From Dirofilaria immitis (Eukaryota > Nematoda > Chromadorea > Rhabditida > Onchocercidae), in the NCBI GenBank assembly GCA_024305405.1, contig JAKNDB010000092.1, positions 2,201,501 to 2,265,500 of the forward strand: a stretch of DNA of 64,000 nucleotides. The letters run 5' to 3'. A program made the position numbers and the translations under genes. The notes under the pieces were generated by a model, which saw only the letters and a list, made by a program, of their open reading frames with translations, did no database searches and was not told where the DNA came from. Of the stretch, positions 51,905 through 64,000 are shown piece after piece. Each line of letters opens with the position of its first letter. The first letter of the stretch is position 1.

Positions 51905-53473
51905 ATGAAGCCACACTTTCCATGGATGCCATCGTTGCTGTTGCTTATTCTTCCTTATTCATTTTCTGCAGATTCCAGAAAACTGCCCAGTGTATTTTTG
52001 GAACATATACACTCGAAAAATCTATTAATCTGGATGAATATCTCACCGCTCGAGGTTTGCTGAATATCTGAATTTTTTATATGGCTGATTTTAATGAATT
52101 ATATACAGTGATGCAATCTTTACAATCAATGACATTTGCACTATAAAATGAAATCAAGATATTTTGAGAATAAAGTAGCAATTTGAAGAAAAATATCAAT
52201 GCAGATAGTTGACTAAGCCTACACTAGCATTACCCTATTTTTACTCGGATAATCTAACTTCTATAACAAAGTAATTATTAAATGACTGAGAAAAAAATTA
52301 TTACCTCTCGAATAAATCATTTCGCATATTACTAGATCCTAGTAACCGAGAATTAAAATTGATGATATTATATATTCTGATAATTGTAAAAAATTTCCAG
52401 GCTACAAATGGCTTACGCGTCGGCTTATCTTGATAGCAAGTGTCACGAAGATAATTCGAAAAGCTGCTTCAGGGCTATCTTTACGATATGATATGGAAAC
52501 TCTTACATGGAAAAAGAATGTAATTTATACTGATTTTGCGCTTGGCACCTCTTTCCTAACTCATCATTTAGAGGATGGATTGTTCAACGTATGTCATTTA
52601 TATTACATTGTTTTTATAATTCAACAAACAGTTCAGTGGCTGACTGAATTTATAGAAATTTCAATAATCAATATTATTAATATAATGTAATTAATTACAA
52701 AAAATAGCAGAAAAAATATTTTTTTTGTTATTTTTGCTATAAGCTACTGTAGCTTGATCTGTCTACACAATAAATTCAGAAGCTGATTTCTCGGTATTCT
52801 ACTGAATATAACAAAAACATATTGGAGACTTGAAAATCATTGTATGGACTTATTTCTCTAGTGGCTTCTACCCTGCTTATTACTTCACAAAGATACAACA
52901 GAGATAGAATTTAGAAAAAGCTAAAAATCAGAATAAAACACTGTGAATAACGATAATGCTCTGATTATCTAACGAATAATTCAATTCATATACTATATGT
53001 CTGATAGAATAATATAATGTAAATAGTAATTAAAAGATAAATATATCATTTATAGGTAACGATAGATACAAGTCAAGATGGAGCAGTAATGACGGAAAAT
53101 GTGATACATACAGAAAATTCCGAAGATCACGAAACGTTTCATTATACCCGAGAAGGCAATTATCTTATCATGGTATACTTGATTTTATAGTCAGATTATT
53201 GGATTTCTTTTTCCAGTAATGCTTATAAGCGAAACAACGTATAATCGACATCAAAAATATACGATGGTAACAAATTTTAAAAACAATGGTTTTATTTATT
53301 TCTGATATATTGAAATAAATTATTTTATGATTAAGTCTGATCTCATATTATCGGCTAAATAAATTTGTTGAATGAAAATATTTCAGCGCACCACTTGGAA
53401 AGGTGTGAATGCAGCTGGTTTCTATCGAAAAGCGTGCTCCTACGACATAAATAATCATCCTGAATTTTGTTAA
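51905..53473 (+). CDS. nematode fatty-acid-binding protein C, secreted
   Basis: Third gene of the FABP array. Exons 51905-52054, 52401-52588, 53056-53172, 53387-53473 total 542 nt, one short of 543. The signal peptide is MKPHFPWMPSLLLLILPYSF or a shorter form from the internal Met. The shift is in the T5 run at 51995-51999: KLPSVF before it, and FGTYTLEKSINLDEYLTARG in the next frame after it, equal to the LPEKFxGTF block of its sisters. Later blocks: YKWLTRRLILIASVTKIIRK, RYDMETLTWKKNVIYTDFAL, HYTREGNYLIM, and a longer tail GVNAAGFYRKACSYDINNH. In the aligned R-x-Y ligand motif the Arg is replaced by Gly (G-F-Y), so carboxylate binding may differ. It is the most divergent of the three and has extra C-terminal residues including cysteines. 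Confidence 0.88.
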
Positions 53474-56400
53474 ATTTTAACCATTCTGCTCAAATTTTCT
53501 TGCACAGTTGCAAGCGGGTTTCTGTGTATAGAACTAATGGAGACATCAACTTTGTAAAAACTGATCAAACATATTTCGCGATGAAAAAAATTCGTGGGAG
53601 TGATACCTCCAATTTCTGAAATATTTGGAGTAATATAAATTTTAACGCAGAGTTAAAACCCCATAGTCACTTAACCATCAGCTGAATATCCTCCAATATT
53701 ATTCCTCTGATTAATTTATTCTCATTTCCTTTGCAATAAGATCTTGAATTGCGTTGACCTTAATTTCGTAACTTTTATACTCTCGACATTTTTACGATTT
53801 CTGCAAGAGTTCCATCCATTGTTTATAATAAATTGCAAAATATTCCTAACTCATACATTTGATAGAAATCTTTCGCAAGTTGAGATGACCGAATATTTGA
53901 TGTATAAATCATTTAAACAAATATATGGTTCTTGGACGATATTGATTTTAAAAACAATAAATTAATTTCGAATATGCAATAATAATTCGTTTGAATAAAC
54001 GTTGAAGTTTCGTGTACGTTTGAGAATAACCAGTAACTGTCAACATATAGTCCCAGTAATCTGTCCCAAAACGTTTAGTTTACTAATTCATAACAGTATT
54101 CACTTTAACTTGAAAATAACACTTTGCTTTTAACCTTCAAGCACACCTATCCAAAGTAATTGGGTGTACCGTATACTTCTACATCCACCCACATAGGAAC
54201 AGATAAAATATTGATAACTCTTCGACAATAAATTATACTCATGCGATTATTGACAATTAGAGAAGTTAAGAAATCGGTGTCGTCTATTCAAACATCTTCA
54301 TCACTTTCTAAATATACCTAACTTGCTTCATTATAGACTATGTTTAATCGCAATTGTTCGATTATAATTTCGATATTGGCAGTCGATTTGATGAACATCT
54401 GCTAGAAAAGATGATGCATCGCTCTCCTTTGATATCTGATGAATAACTAATTATCAAATATTGTAACTATCCAGAAGATCTCATTACCGTTTGTAACTAT
54501 ACTATGCAACAGTATATCATAGTTACAACGCATTGTCAAATTATCAGTTCACTTATTTGCAGTATTATTGAAATTTTAATAAAAATTTAAACACTTTATC
54601 ATTGAATATCATGGTGACATATGTATAGGAAGAAAACTGTCTTTTTATATTGCTTTTATTTGATTCTTATTCTATTCAAATAAATTGACCAATGTTACCG
54701 ATACTGACCGATGTCCAAACTGAACAGATGGTATGGTATAGTCTTGTTTTTACTGTTAATATCGAACTACTTGTCTTCATCTTTGCATATTTATCCAATT
54801 TCGTTACTTCAAATAATCTCCATCATCTTCTGTTGTACTTTTTCTGCATATATTATTTTCAATATTGATGATTAATTGATTTTAAGCATTTTGAGTTAAT
54901 CATAACTAATTGCAAAGAGAACAATGGCAGATTGGAAATCGAAGGAGTCCTCGGGAAGTGAATGCTTTCACTGTTGATAATGAATGACAATCAATTTGTA
55001 TATCTTTCAAACCTATGAGTAGACGTTGTCTTTCGGATTAGTCTTAGCACTGATACTAAGAATGTCACGGCTTGGTAAGAATTCATTTTAAAACTTCCAA
55101 CTTAATTATCACTGATATTTTGAATATATGCTAATATAATTAGCAGAATTGTATCCCTATTTGAATGGTATTGATGCAAAATTTTTGTTATTGTCTATTG
55201 TATTGTCAATTGTTTATGCGTTAATTAGGCCTCAATTCTGCATTTTGATCTTCGATCAATTATTTCATCATCATAGATGGCTGTGCTATCGCCATACAAA
55301 AGCCTGGATCCATGGATTTATCCACTTTGTTTTATAATATAAAGAAAGAGTAAGCGTTTTTTCTTAGTTACATTCGTAACGAATCTCAATAATAAAGTAT
55401 TACATATGTATATCGAAAATAAAACTAAAGCTAACTGTGCCATGTTCGATAGGCTTATTTATAACGCTTACGTCGATGGATCGATAAGCAGTTATTTGAG
55501 TCATTTTAGCTTGACCGGACACTTGATTACAAAATTCAAATATTGTACTATCTTTCAGAAAATTCTACGAATTCTCTAGTGATTGATGCGCTTGAGAGAT
55601 TCTTGGAACTATAATATTATCTAATCAGTGATATAAAGGTATCCGTGCAACCCTTCATTGACAACTGCTGTGATATATGTGTGAGCGGGTGCCTCATAAA
55701 ACCGTTTCATTGCAATTATTAGGAATTCTTGGCTGTTCACATCAATTGCAAATTAGAAAGAGCAGCTGGAGAATAAGGTGAAATCTTCGTTATCAATGTA
55801 TAGCAGCTTGGTATCGCCTTCCTGCTTTATGTTGTTCCTTACTATCCTTTTTCCATCTTGTCTTTGGTCACTGAATTTTTTTCTAAAAAGCATTCCTCAA
55901 TAATGATATTAGCAAGGCCAATACATCACATGCTCCTATTAGTAAAAGGCTCGTAATGCTTAAATCTTCTTTCAATTCCATTACTAGTAAATTAGCATTG
56001 ACGTTTATCATTTCTTAATCACCTTTAAATGATAACTACTCTTTCCCATATTTTTTTCATCTGTTCTAATTATGCTTACCTCAATTTAGGTTTATTACTA
56101 AATTCGATATTTTGATTTCTTCTGTCAAAAAGAGCTATGAGGTTCTTGATGAAATGTGACAACTTTTTCCTTTTATGTGCTTAGTGGCTGATAAAAGGAA
56201 TAAGGAACAGGAAAAGGAGGCAGTTTTGAAGGAGTTGCAAGCGACAAGTGAATTTCTTTACTTGTTTTGAGGAGATTATTTAATATGTCGAAACTGTAAA
56301 AAAAAATTCGATTTCAATTTATATCAGCTTTTTCTGAGTTAATATTAATTAGTTTTCTTTTTTATTCTGTTATAATGCATTAATTTAAACATATATAGTG

Positions 56401-57762
56401 ACTTCAACTTATCATATATTGATCACTTATCTCTTAATTTTGCACTTCGTTGTTGTTGCTTCGTTTGTCTCAATAAAGAAATATTATTTTTCATTCTCTA
56501 GATGATTTACAGTTGAAGAATGAGTCGATGTAAGTTAAGCAAGATAATGTCTATCGGTTTGCTTCAATTACATCAGTCCAAATATCTTCATTTTTACTGT
56601 AAAAAACATCTATTGAAAAACATGTATACATTTTTCGCTTCCAATGCATTTGGAAAACTTTCATTATGCTTATGATTCTCTCTCTTACCTATGTATACAT
56701 TTAATAATTACTGCTTTAAATGTGTGTAGAAATATGCATTTTAAATTAACTCGCTTTGTTTAATGGTTTAAAATTAGTGGATTAATTATAAAAACATCTT
56801 TTGTTATATTGAAGTTATTTATTAGCTATACTTTATTTGATATATTTACAATTATTTTTTAACCATTCGAATTTGAAGTTTCAATAAATAATCTATGTAA
56901 TTTTGAAATATGATGAAATAAATAGGAGAGAAGTGAGAAGTGAGAATGAGAATGAATATTGTTGGATTAATTTCAGCTACAATGTTATTTACTCATTAAT
57001 AGGACTTAATACTTTCATTCATCCAATTCTTGAAATAATTTAAATTTGAGAAGGCTTTAATAGACCGTAAATTTATTCAGTGAACCATCAAAAAGATAAT
57101 TCATTTACAGTGAAATAAATGCTTTATTATGCTTCATGGGCTAAGCTTTTAGTAACTATATTAATTCATTTCATTAATAAGTATTGTTATACACAGTTTT
57201 ATGATCAAGCAATTTTGTTTGATTTTATCACTGATATGATTAGTAATTCGGACTCGTTGATATTAATTAATTCATTTATAACATCGGTTTTGCTACTCTT
57301 AATTATAATTAGATTTCTAGTTAAATATAGTGGCGTGGGAAAAGAAAGGAATTTCATCTAATCTTCTCTACTCTAAGTGAATGGTATTATCAATTACTAA
57401 AATTGTGATGTGCGAAAAAGATGAAACCAACAAAATCAGTCATAGTAGTGTTTCGATAAACATTCACGTAAAAGATTGATCTATAATTATACAAAATTAG
57501 TAAGTTCATAATTATTATTGCTGTATTACAATTAAGCGAACGACATTTCTTCACTATATTTATATTTATCACATTTGAATATCCATTCATTACCAATCTT
57601 CACATTTCTGTTGACATCACTGTGCTCGCATTTTTCATAATATTTCAAATTTATCTGAAATCTCTTAGCAAATATATTGATATCAAAGACTTAATATGAA
57701 ACCATTTGCATACATTATTTAAAATTTTGTAGAAAACTTCTATAGCGTTAGGAGAAGAACTA
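53474..57762. other. gene-poor region with isolated exon-like segments
   Basis: Candidate exons on the plus strand: ATG 54924 (MADWKSKESSG, good context, GTGAAT donor); 55041-55074 after a GATTAG acceptor, ending at CTTG/GTAAGA; a segment from about 55146 after an AGCAG acceptor (LYPYLNGIDAKFLLLSIVLS, a possible membrane helix); and about 56184-56260 (KRNKEQEKEAVLKELQATSE). The first three join in phase. No family recognised, and no complete gene can be drawn. Confidence 0.3.
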
Positions 57763-57967
57763 TGATCAATCACGAGTTTATGAAAACTCTTTCTTAACAG
57801 TTGCATTTATTTCATTCTTTTTTCCACTAATATAAAATATTTCATAGGAATAACAGAATTCTAAAATTTATTCAACCTAAATTTAATCCATAAACCAGGG
57901 ATTAGTATCTGTTATAAGAAATATATAACTTGATGCCATAGCACATTGCATTAAATAATGTTTAATT
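57763..57967 (-). mobile_element. MITE-like element, copy 1
   Basis: About 205 bp, nearly identical to the reverse complement of 59229-59425 apart from a few substitutions and a small internal length difference. It has no coding capacity. Confidence 0.85.
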
Positions 57968-59017
57968 ATTCATATTCCTGCAGTCAAGCAAATAACATTT
58001 CTTGATAAAATAAGATTCGATATGGTTATTAAATAGCAAGTTCTATTCATTCATTTCTGTTATATCGTAACACTTTGAAAAATAGGGCATAACAAAAATA
58101 TGAATGAAATCTGACAAATTTTCTATATTGTTTCTTTTGAACAAATTTTTCATTATTTTTGCTCAGATTCTGTCATAATTTTTCTCAAAAAGAACTAATA
58201 AAGATTTCTAGCTTAAATAAAATAATAGATTAGGTATTACATTTACAATCAAATGAATTATGTCACTTCGATAGAAAATTTGAAATACTTTTCTATTAAT
58301 ATTAAATGAATAAAATTTAATTTTTCAATATTACGAATCATCAAAGGCTTCTCCCAAAACATACATCTTATTCATGTCAAATATTTTGTTACTATCTTTA
58401 TAATTTAATGAATAAAAGAAATATGAAGAAAAAAATACGATATTTTGGATTTTAAATACTCGAATTTTGAACCTTGTGAAAATATCGGCTGCAACAGATA
58501 ATGTCGATATTCATAATTTTTCCTAACTTGAAAAATTTCATGTTTGTCATGCTCACATAAATGCTAAAAATATGATTAAAAAGAAAAAAACTATATACTT
58601 CTTGAGTGATAGAATTTCTAATTTTTCCATATTATTTTCTCATTTTAAACATAAAAAATTCATTCGAATTTCTTTCAGTATCATTCCTTTAATTTAAAAT
58701 AAGTATAGGCGAAACAGCAGGCAATAAGTCATTATTGAAAAAAATAAAGCAGAAAATGAATATCAAACTTATTGTAACATAGCCATTTATTTATTTCAAT
58801 TTTCAACAATATAAAAGACAAGACACAATTACATTTTGAACTAAATCAGCGAGAATACCTTCCATAACTAAATGCCAAATATTAATATTGCTCTACTTTA
58901 ATACTCATTTCTTGCTTTGTATTTTCTGCTGTTGCTTTATTATTTGTTGTTTCTTTTAAAATTATTTTAAACAAGGAAATTGGACTAAATAAGAAAAAAA
59001 CCTGACTGATCGATCAC

Positions 59018-59910
59018 TTTTTGGATTTGTTCGAAGTGATTATAAAGAAGCGTTCACGATTCATAATATCAATAAGTCATTCGATCGGAAAATTACTTGT
59101 GAAAATAATAGAAATTCTTCGCAATCGTGATTCAGAAAGTTTTGCTGAAGAGATCAAATTATTTCGAACATGAAAAATGAAAAATGATAGTGATTTGCCT
59201 TCCGAAATCAATAATTACGTCTAAAAGCAATTAAACATTATTTAATGCAATGTGCTATGGCATCAAGTTATATATTTCTTATAACAGATACTAATCCCTG
59301 GTTTATGGATTAAATTTAGGTTGAATAAATTTTAGAATTCTGTTATTCCTATGAAATATTAGTGGAAAAAGAATGAAATAAATGCAACTGTTAAGAAAGA
59401 GTTTTCATAAACTCGTAATTGATCAGTTTAATTTTTCCTTATACTTACGCATAAAAATTGCTGAAGAATTCAGTATCACCCTTCTACCGTTATTCGACAC
59501 ATTAAGAAAATTAGAAAAAGCTTAGTAAATCAAGCTACCTTATGAGCTAACCGATAATCAAAGAAATCGCCGTTTTGAAGTATTGCCTTCTTTTGCTCCG
59601 TGCAACAATAATTGATGATTCAGATTGCAAGACATGAGAAGATATGATTCCATATGATCATTATTGACAATCTTCTAGGTAGTTGAACAAAGAAAAAGTT
59701 ATAAATCGGTATCAAAAACTGAACGTATTAAAAAATAACTATGGTCAATTTTTTTTTCGAACCTGCAAATATCTGACTAAAGTTTGGTGGCCCATCAAGT
59801 ACTTAATTATGATATAATTTTTGACGAATAAATAAAGGTAAACAACCACGAAGCAACGTAGCATAAGATAGATAGATTGGCTCACCCGCTGATCATAATA
59901 GAAAAAAAAC
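59018..59910 (+). mobile_element. decayed mariner-type (Tc1/mariner superfamily) transposase, split by a MITE
   Basis: Frame-broken but in collinear order: N-terminal helix-turn-helix part about 59044-59090 (KEAFTIHNINKSF); GRPSEI-like linker at 59198-59221 (PSEINNYV); then the MITE copy at 59231-59431; then HPSTVIRHIKKIRKS (second helix-turn-helix, about 59477-59521), YELTDNQRNRRFEVL at about 59541-59585, SLLLR, a degenerate form of the TCDEKWILYDN catalytic block (IPYDHY, about 59648-59665) and KVWW at about 59779-59790. Many stops and frame changes exist, far more than in the host genes, so this is a true relic. Weak matches may extend the C-terminal part to about 60340. Terminal inverted repeats were not found. 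Confidence 0.85.
59231..59431 (+). mobile_element. MITE-like element, copy 2, inserted in the mariner relic
   Basis: About 200 bp, the inverted partner of 57763-57967. TTAA occurs at both edges (59231-59234 and 59428-59431), as a target-site duplication of a piggyBac-type element would. The mariner similarity stops just before it and resumes just after it. Confidence 0.75.
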
Positions 59911-61968
59911 TTTCGTATTAAGAATTGAAATTGCTAATGATTTATTAAAACCTACCAAGATTTTTAAGAAAAAATGGAAAATACACGGCAGATTATATTC
60001 TTTTTGCGCAGTTATGTTCTTTTTATATCCAGGAGAAACAGAATGGAATAAATTTGGTTTGGAACATAACAATGGCTTTTATTGATCCATTGTCGCTATC
60101 ATTTCTGAATCTCATCTTTTATTTTTTGAGCATACTTCTCATTGTGCGGAAGAATATCTCTTCATTTGTATATAAGAAGTGTGCTTAGAAAATCTATAAG
60201 ATAAATCGGAAGTTATAATGCTTTCAGCACTATGGGTCATCAGAAAAGATTCAATTAAGATCTATTTTTTCTTCATTCAGACAACATCTGAATCGCGCGT
60301 GAAATCAGCACTTCAAAAATATTTTGGTACGAATTTATCTCCCATATTTTTTTGTCCTTGCCATTAATCGATTATTATTTCATCAAAACTATCACGATAC
60401 ACTAAAAATAATTCTGTTGTTCGTCGAAGCTTTTCAAAATTTAATAACTTCAAAGTTTGTAAAATCCCGACATACTGTCATGTATGGATTGATATATGAT
60501 AATATGACTAACACTGCAATAAATAAACTTATTTCTCATTGATAGCAATCTGCTAATTAATAGTCTCTATTTTAATTTTCTGTTTAATTAATAAAAATAT
60601 GCCCGAAATTAATGATAAAGATTTAAAATTCACAGTTTCAAAAGCATAATTTTTTCGCATTATTAAATATAGTTATGCAAAGCTAATCAATTTATTTATT
60701 GAAGAGCTTCTCAACCTCAACAGGAAACCTAAAATGCGAAAAATTATGAGAATTTAAATTTTGAGAGAATTTAATTATTACAAAAATGTATATCTTGTAA
60801 ACGCTCGTACTAAAACTTTTTTCCTCTGAGCCATTTTATTTGAAATTTCTTTTTGAAATATAATTTCTGTTAGAGTATATATCATCACAAAATTTCATTA
60901 TTTTTCACGATATCGAAAAGTATGTATGAATTAAATAGCTCATATAAATAGTTTTAATATAAATTTTCCATTAACACTATTCGTTTAACAACCGTAAGTG
61001 GCATTTTTCTTTTATAAAATCCAATTTTATTTATGAATTTAGGATGGTTTAATTTATTATATTCAGAATGTTTAAAATCTTATGGTTAAAATCAAACTAT
61101 GTGCATGTATTCGGTAATATTCTGAACTTCTTCTGTAGAAGCTATGTGTAACCAAACTGAAAAAGAAATACGTTGTATAAAATGTTCGATCGTTGACCAG
61201 TTAGTATTTATTAATAAGTAACAGGTTGATTTACAAATTTTTTTCACTATCATTTCGATATTCGCCGTTATTTAAGTTAAATAATTGAATTGTTGCATCT
61301 ACTGTCGAACAGATGAGAGATTGATTCACGTTTACAATATCAAGTATCATTTACATCGCTAACTATCTGGTTATGAACTGATAAACTCATATCAGTTCAA
61401 ACAGTTTATTTTAAAAGTTTATTTTTTTAAAGAATATGATTCATTGATTCCGAGAAAATAAAGCGATGGTTAGGAAATTACTATTTTACCAATATGTTTT
61501 CAATCTTTCTCTCGAGACCATATTCATTAATACAGTTCATCTTTTATCTATAATAAGTTCATGCATGATTTTGCATATGAAATCAACAATTTTTGCCTAA
61601 ACAATAAAAATTCTGTGAATAGTTCACTTATTTTTAAATAAATGAATTCAAATAATTGAATCATTACCGACGATTTTCTCAACAGCTAGTAATTCTGAAC
61701 TTTGGTCTTTTATAAGAAGTAATTTAGGCTTTTCTCTATTCAAAACTTATTTTTTCAATATTTATAACAACTATTCAACAGATACTTCTTCTTTAAACTT
61801 TAATAAAAACCTTTAATGAATTATTAATGGTATGTTTAAAATCAGTTTGAAAGTGCTTGCAGTATGTATTTAAATTTTAGTGCTGAAGAATTTTGTAAAT
61901 TGTGACTAGAATGATAAAGCTGGTGATCAATGCTTTATTATTAATATGAATTTGTCTAATATTTATAG
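59911..61968. other. gene-poor region
   Basis: No gene recognised. Possible C-terminal mariner remnants lie near 60060-60340. Confidence 0.4.
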
Positions 61969-62129
61969 GATAGGCCTACTGCTGCTAAATGTAAAGAAAC
62001 AAGTTTTTGAGAAGCTTGTGGGCAGGATTTAGAAGAGTTTTATTCTGGTTAATGCTTTGTATAGCTCTGTTGATAGGATTTCATATAAAGCGGAGAATAG
62101 TAGTTTGGTCAGATTGCCGACAAGGATAA
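61969..62129 (+). CDS. exon-like segment with a membrane helix, partial gene of unknown family
   Basis: Starts after a TTTATAG acceptor. It reads DRPTAAKCKETSF, then, one frame over after the T5 run at 62004-62008, LRSLWAGFRRVLFWLMLCIA and IKRRIVVWSDCRQG, ending at a TAA. The central run is a convincing transmembrane helix flanked by basic residues. The frame change in a T run is the same type of one-base loss seen in the confident genes. It is either the last exon of a gene or continues by an unseen splice. Family not recognised. Confidence 0.4.
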
Positions 62130-62607
62130 ATTGATATTTTCTGACAACAGTTTCTGGCTTAAAAATTAATTACAGAAGTATCTTTGAACAATTCATGCAT
62201 TTTTCATTAAAAATTTATTAATGAAGTTTTTGTTTTCTCAACAGTTCCAGTTTTTATTACCGTACCTTTTAGTATAAGCATATTTATTAAACTTTTATAT
62301 AACTGGACAAATGGAGATATCATTTATGCATAGTTATCCGGTATATTGATACATTATTTTTATTTTGATGCTCATTTTGGGTTTCTTTGATTGTACACAG
62401 TAATTTGACGACTCATCTGATAAAAATGATCGTATTTTAACAATTATCTTATTTAATCCTGCAAAAATGATGTTATCTTTTCAATTATGAAATTTTTATA
62501 AAAATTTAAATTTATCTTTATTTGTTTCAAATTTTGCATGAAATTTTTATACCATTCGATAATGATATGCGATAATTTTTCCAAAATTACGAATATCATT
62601 ATTTCAG

Positions 62608-63041
62608 GTATGTTTTTGATAGCGAAAATAGTACGTGGTAGGAAGTTGTTGCATGAGCTTGAGGCCGAAACTGAAAAAAAGCGGCACAGGAAACAGCTGC
62701 AGTAGAAGGCATGAATCCACGGCAAAGCGCATTAACAACCCGAACGGAAAAATCTATGGGCGAGATCTCGTCACAAGTTTGCAACTTATTTTAAATCCTC
62801 ATTTTATATTAAATACAATATTATCTAGTGCTCTAAAATTAAGCGAAATGCACCGAAAAACAGGGCGATAATAATATTTTTTGCAAATAAATTTGTATTA
62901 AAATCATTCAGGAAGAAATTTTTGAAAAAAATTTTAAATTTGAAAAGTCCTAATAAAATCGGTTTTAAATCAGATCAACTTTCAATCTGGAGCAGGACCA
63001 TCTGATGAGAATATTACAACAGTTTCACCACCATCTCGCAG
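62608..63041 (+). CDS. two exon-like segments, partial gene of unknown family
   Basis: First segment, after a TTTCAG acceptor: MFLIAKIVRGRKLLHELEAE, then, one frame over after the A7 run at 62674-62680, AAQETAAVEGMNPRQSALTT and RTEKSMGEISSQ, to a possible GTTTGC donor near 62779. Second segment, after an AATCAG acceptor: INFQSGAGPSDENITTVSPP and SRR, to a GTCTCA donor near 63041; the join is in phase. This looks like the cytoplasmic tail of a membrane protein (end of a helix, basic stretch, charged coil, then Ser/Thr/Pro-rich). It probably continues past the window. No family recognised. Confidence 0.45.
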
Positions 63042-64000
63042 GTCTCATATTCATATATTTAGTATCTTAATTCATTATTTATTAATCTTTTGTAATAGTT
63101 GCTATTTCCATTTATAGTATTTATACTAAGAAATTAATGCGATGCCAAAGCGTAGTTTAAAAAGCTTTAATTAATGAGTTATTCATACTCATCATTTAAC
63201 AAGAACAATTACTTCTGTAACAGCGAATGCTATCTCATCATTTTTCGTTTTGGATAATCTATGCCATATAACATTATCTATTATGCATCCATTTTTCAAT
63301 ATTGATGAGAAATTTTTCTGAAGGAAAAAAATAATTCTTAATCCATGTGTTCAAATAAGTTGTAATTATGAATCATGGTTTAGACGAGATTAAAAATAGT
63401 TTAAGCGATATATATGAAAGAATAAGAGTAATCGGTCATATGTATCGCCTTAAATGTGAATATTATTATTTTACGGATAGATCAAATATATGTTAAGTAA
63501 CATCTATTTGTATTCCGCATAGGCTACTTTAAAAAAATAAGAATTTCTATTATTTTTCATAACTATTTAAGTCATTCCTTTCGTCTCCACAACAATGCAG
63601 ATACAGTTATTCATTGTCTGAGTTCGAGTTGAAGTTTATAGATTGAAATGCAAAGATGGCTACATTTCTTTAAATTTTTACTGAGTTACATTTTTCGAAA
63701 AGAAATAGGAATAATTTAAATAAAAAAAAATCATAAACACAAGAATTATTGATGGCCATAAAAATCCATGAAATATGTATGAATCACAAAAAATATCGGC
63801 TTGAAATATGCGAGAATATAATCTTTAATTGGTCAATTTCTGCACAATTTTAGCTTACGAGAAAATATTTCCTACAAATAATGTATGATGTATAAATTTG
63901 AGTGTTTGATGTATATATATCACAGTTGTTGTTATTCTTAATCATTGCTTATGTTAATCCTTACACATTGATTCAATTGTGTATTATAAATAGATCATTT
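63042..64000. other. non-coding window end
   Basis: No gene or repeat recognised; possibly an intron of the preceding partial gene. Confidence 0.35.

Noticed and set aside
55760..55890. Minus-strand segment with charged protein-like sequence
   Set aside because: Short, no splice sites or family recognised, and stops on both sides; cannot be supported as a gene or as another bacterial relic.
57763..59425. A single 1.66 kb foldback transposon with ~200 bp terminal inverted repeats
   Set aside because: The mariner N-terminal part lies between the arms while the mariner C-terminal part lies outside, so the right arm is better explained as a separate element inserted in mariner.
61969..62129. 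DEG/ENaC channel N-terminus or KASH domain for the membrane-helix exon
   Set aside because: The helix and the KETS motif are suggestive, but the diagnostic DEG/ENaC HG motif and the KASH PPPX end are absent.

Overview
The window reads as nuclear DNA of a nematode, most likely a filarial worm (Onchocercidae). Reasons: very AT-rich sequence; short exons split by small GT..AG introns; TTTCAG/TTTTAG-type acceptors directly before many start codons, as expected for spliced-leader trans-splicing; a tandem set of secreted nematode-type fatty-acid-binding proteins; and two intronless, decayed bacterial-type fragments (guaB-like, eno-like) that look like nuclear transfers from a Wolbachia-type endosymbiont. 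The species is not decided by the sequence.

Layout. 1-6.9 kb is mostly non-coding, with a weak two-exon candidate at 2.7-3.3 kb and the guaB-like relic at 4.7-5.0 kb. 6.95-11.1 kb (+) is an FGGY carbohydrate kinase of the GK5 type. 12.7-17.4 kb (-) is DNAJC3/p58IPK, an ER TPR-J-domain co-chaperone, divergent from SF3A2 (18.65-20.5 kb, +), a spliceosomal U2 snRNP subunit. 21.7-23.5 kb (+) is a LAMP-family lysosomal membrane protein. 24.9-30.3 kb (+) is mitochondrial polynucleotide phosphorylase (PNPT1). 32.3-35.05 kb (+) is PPP4R2, the PP4 regulatory subunit 2. 36.2-43.5 kb (-) is an importin-7/8 family nuclear import receptor with 21 exons. 44.2-53.5 kb (+) holds three tandem FABP genes with shared intron positions; the eno-like relic lies between the second and third. 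53.5-64 kb is gene-poor and holds a decayed mariner transposase, split by a ~200 bp MITE that has a second, inverted copy nearby, plus exon fragments of unidentified genes.

The main unexpected pattern is technical or evolutionary: seven of the confident genes (GK5, DNAJC3, SF3A2, PNPT1, PPP4R2, importin-7, FABP-C) carry single-base frame disruptions, nearly all one base missing in or beside a homopolymer run, while protein similarity continues on both sides. Because this hits single-copy essential genes, I read it mainly as uncorrected sequencing or assembly indels, not gene death. Exon coordinates below are from splice-site and protein-similarity reasoning by eye. Family comparisons are from memory of the protein families, not from a search.
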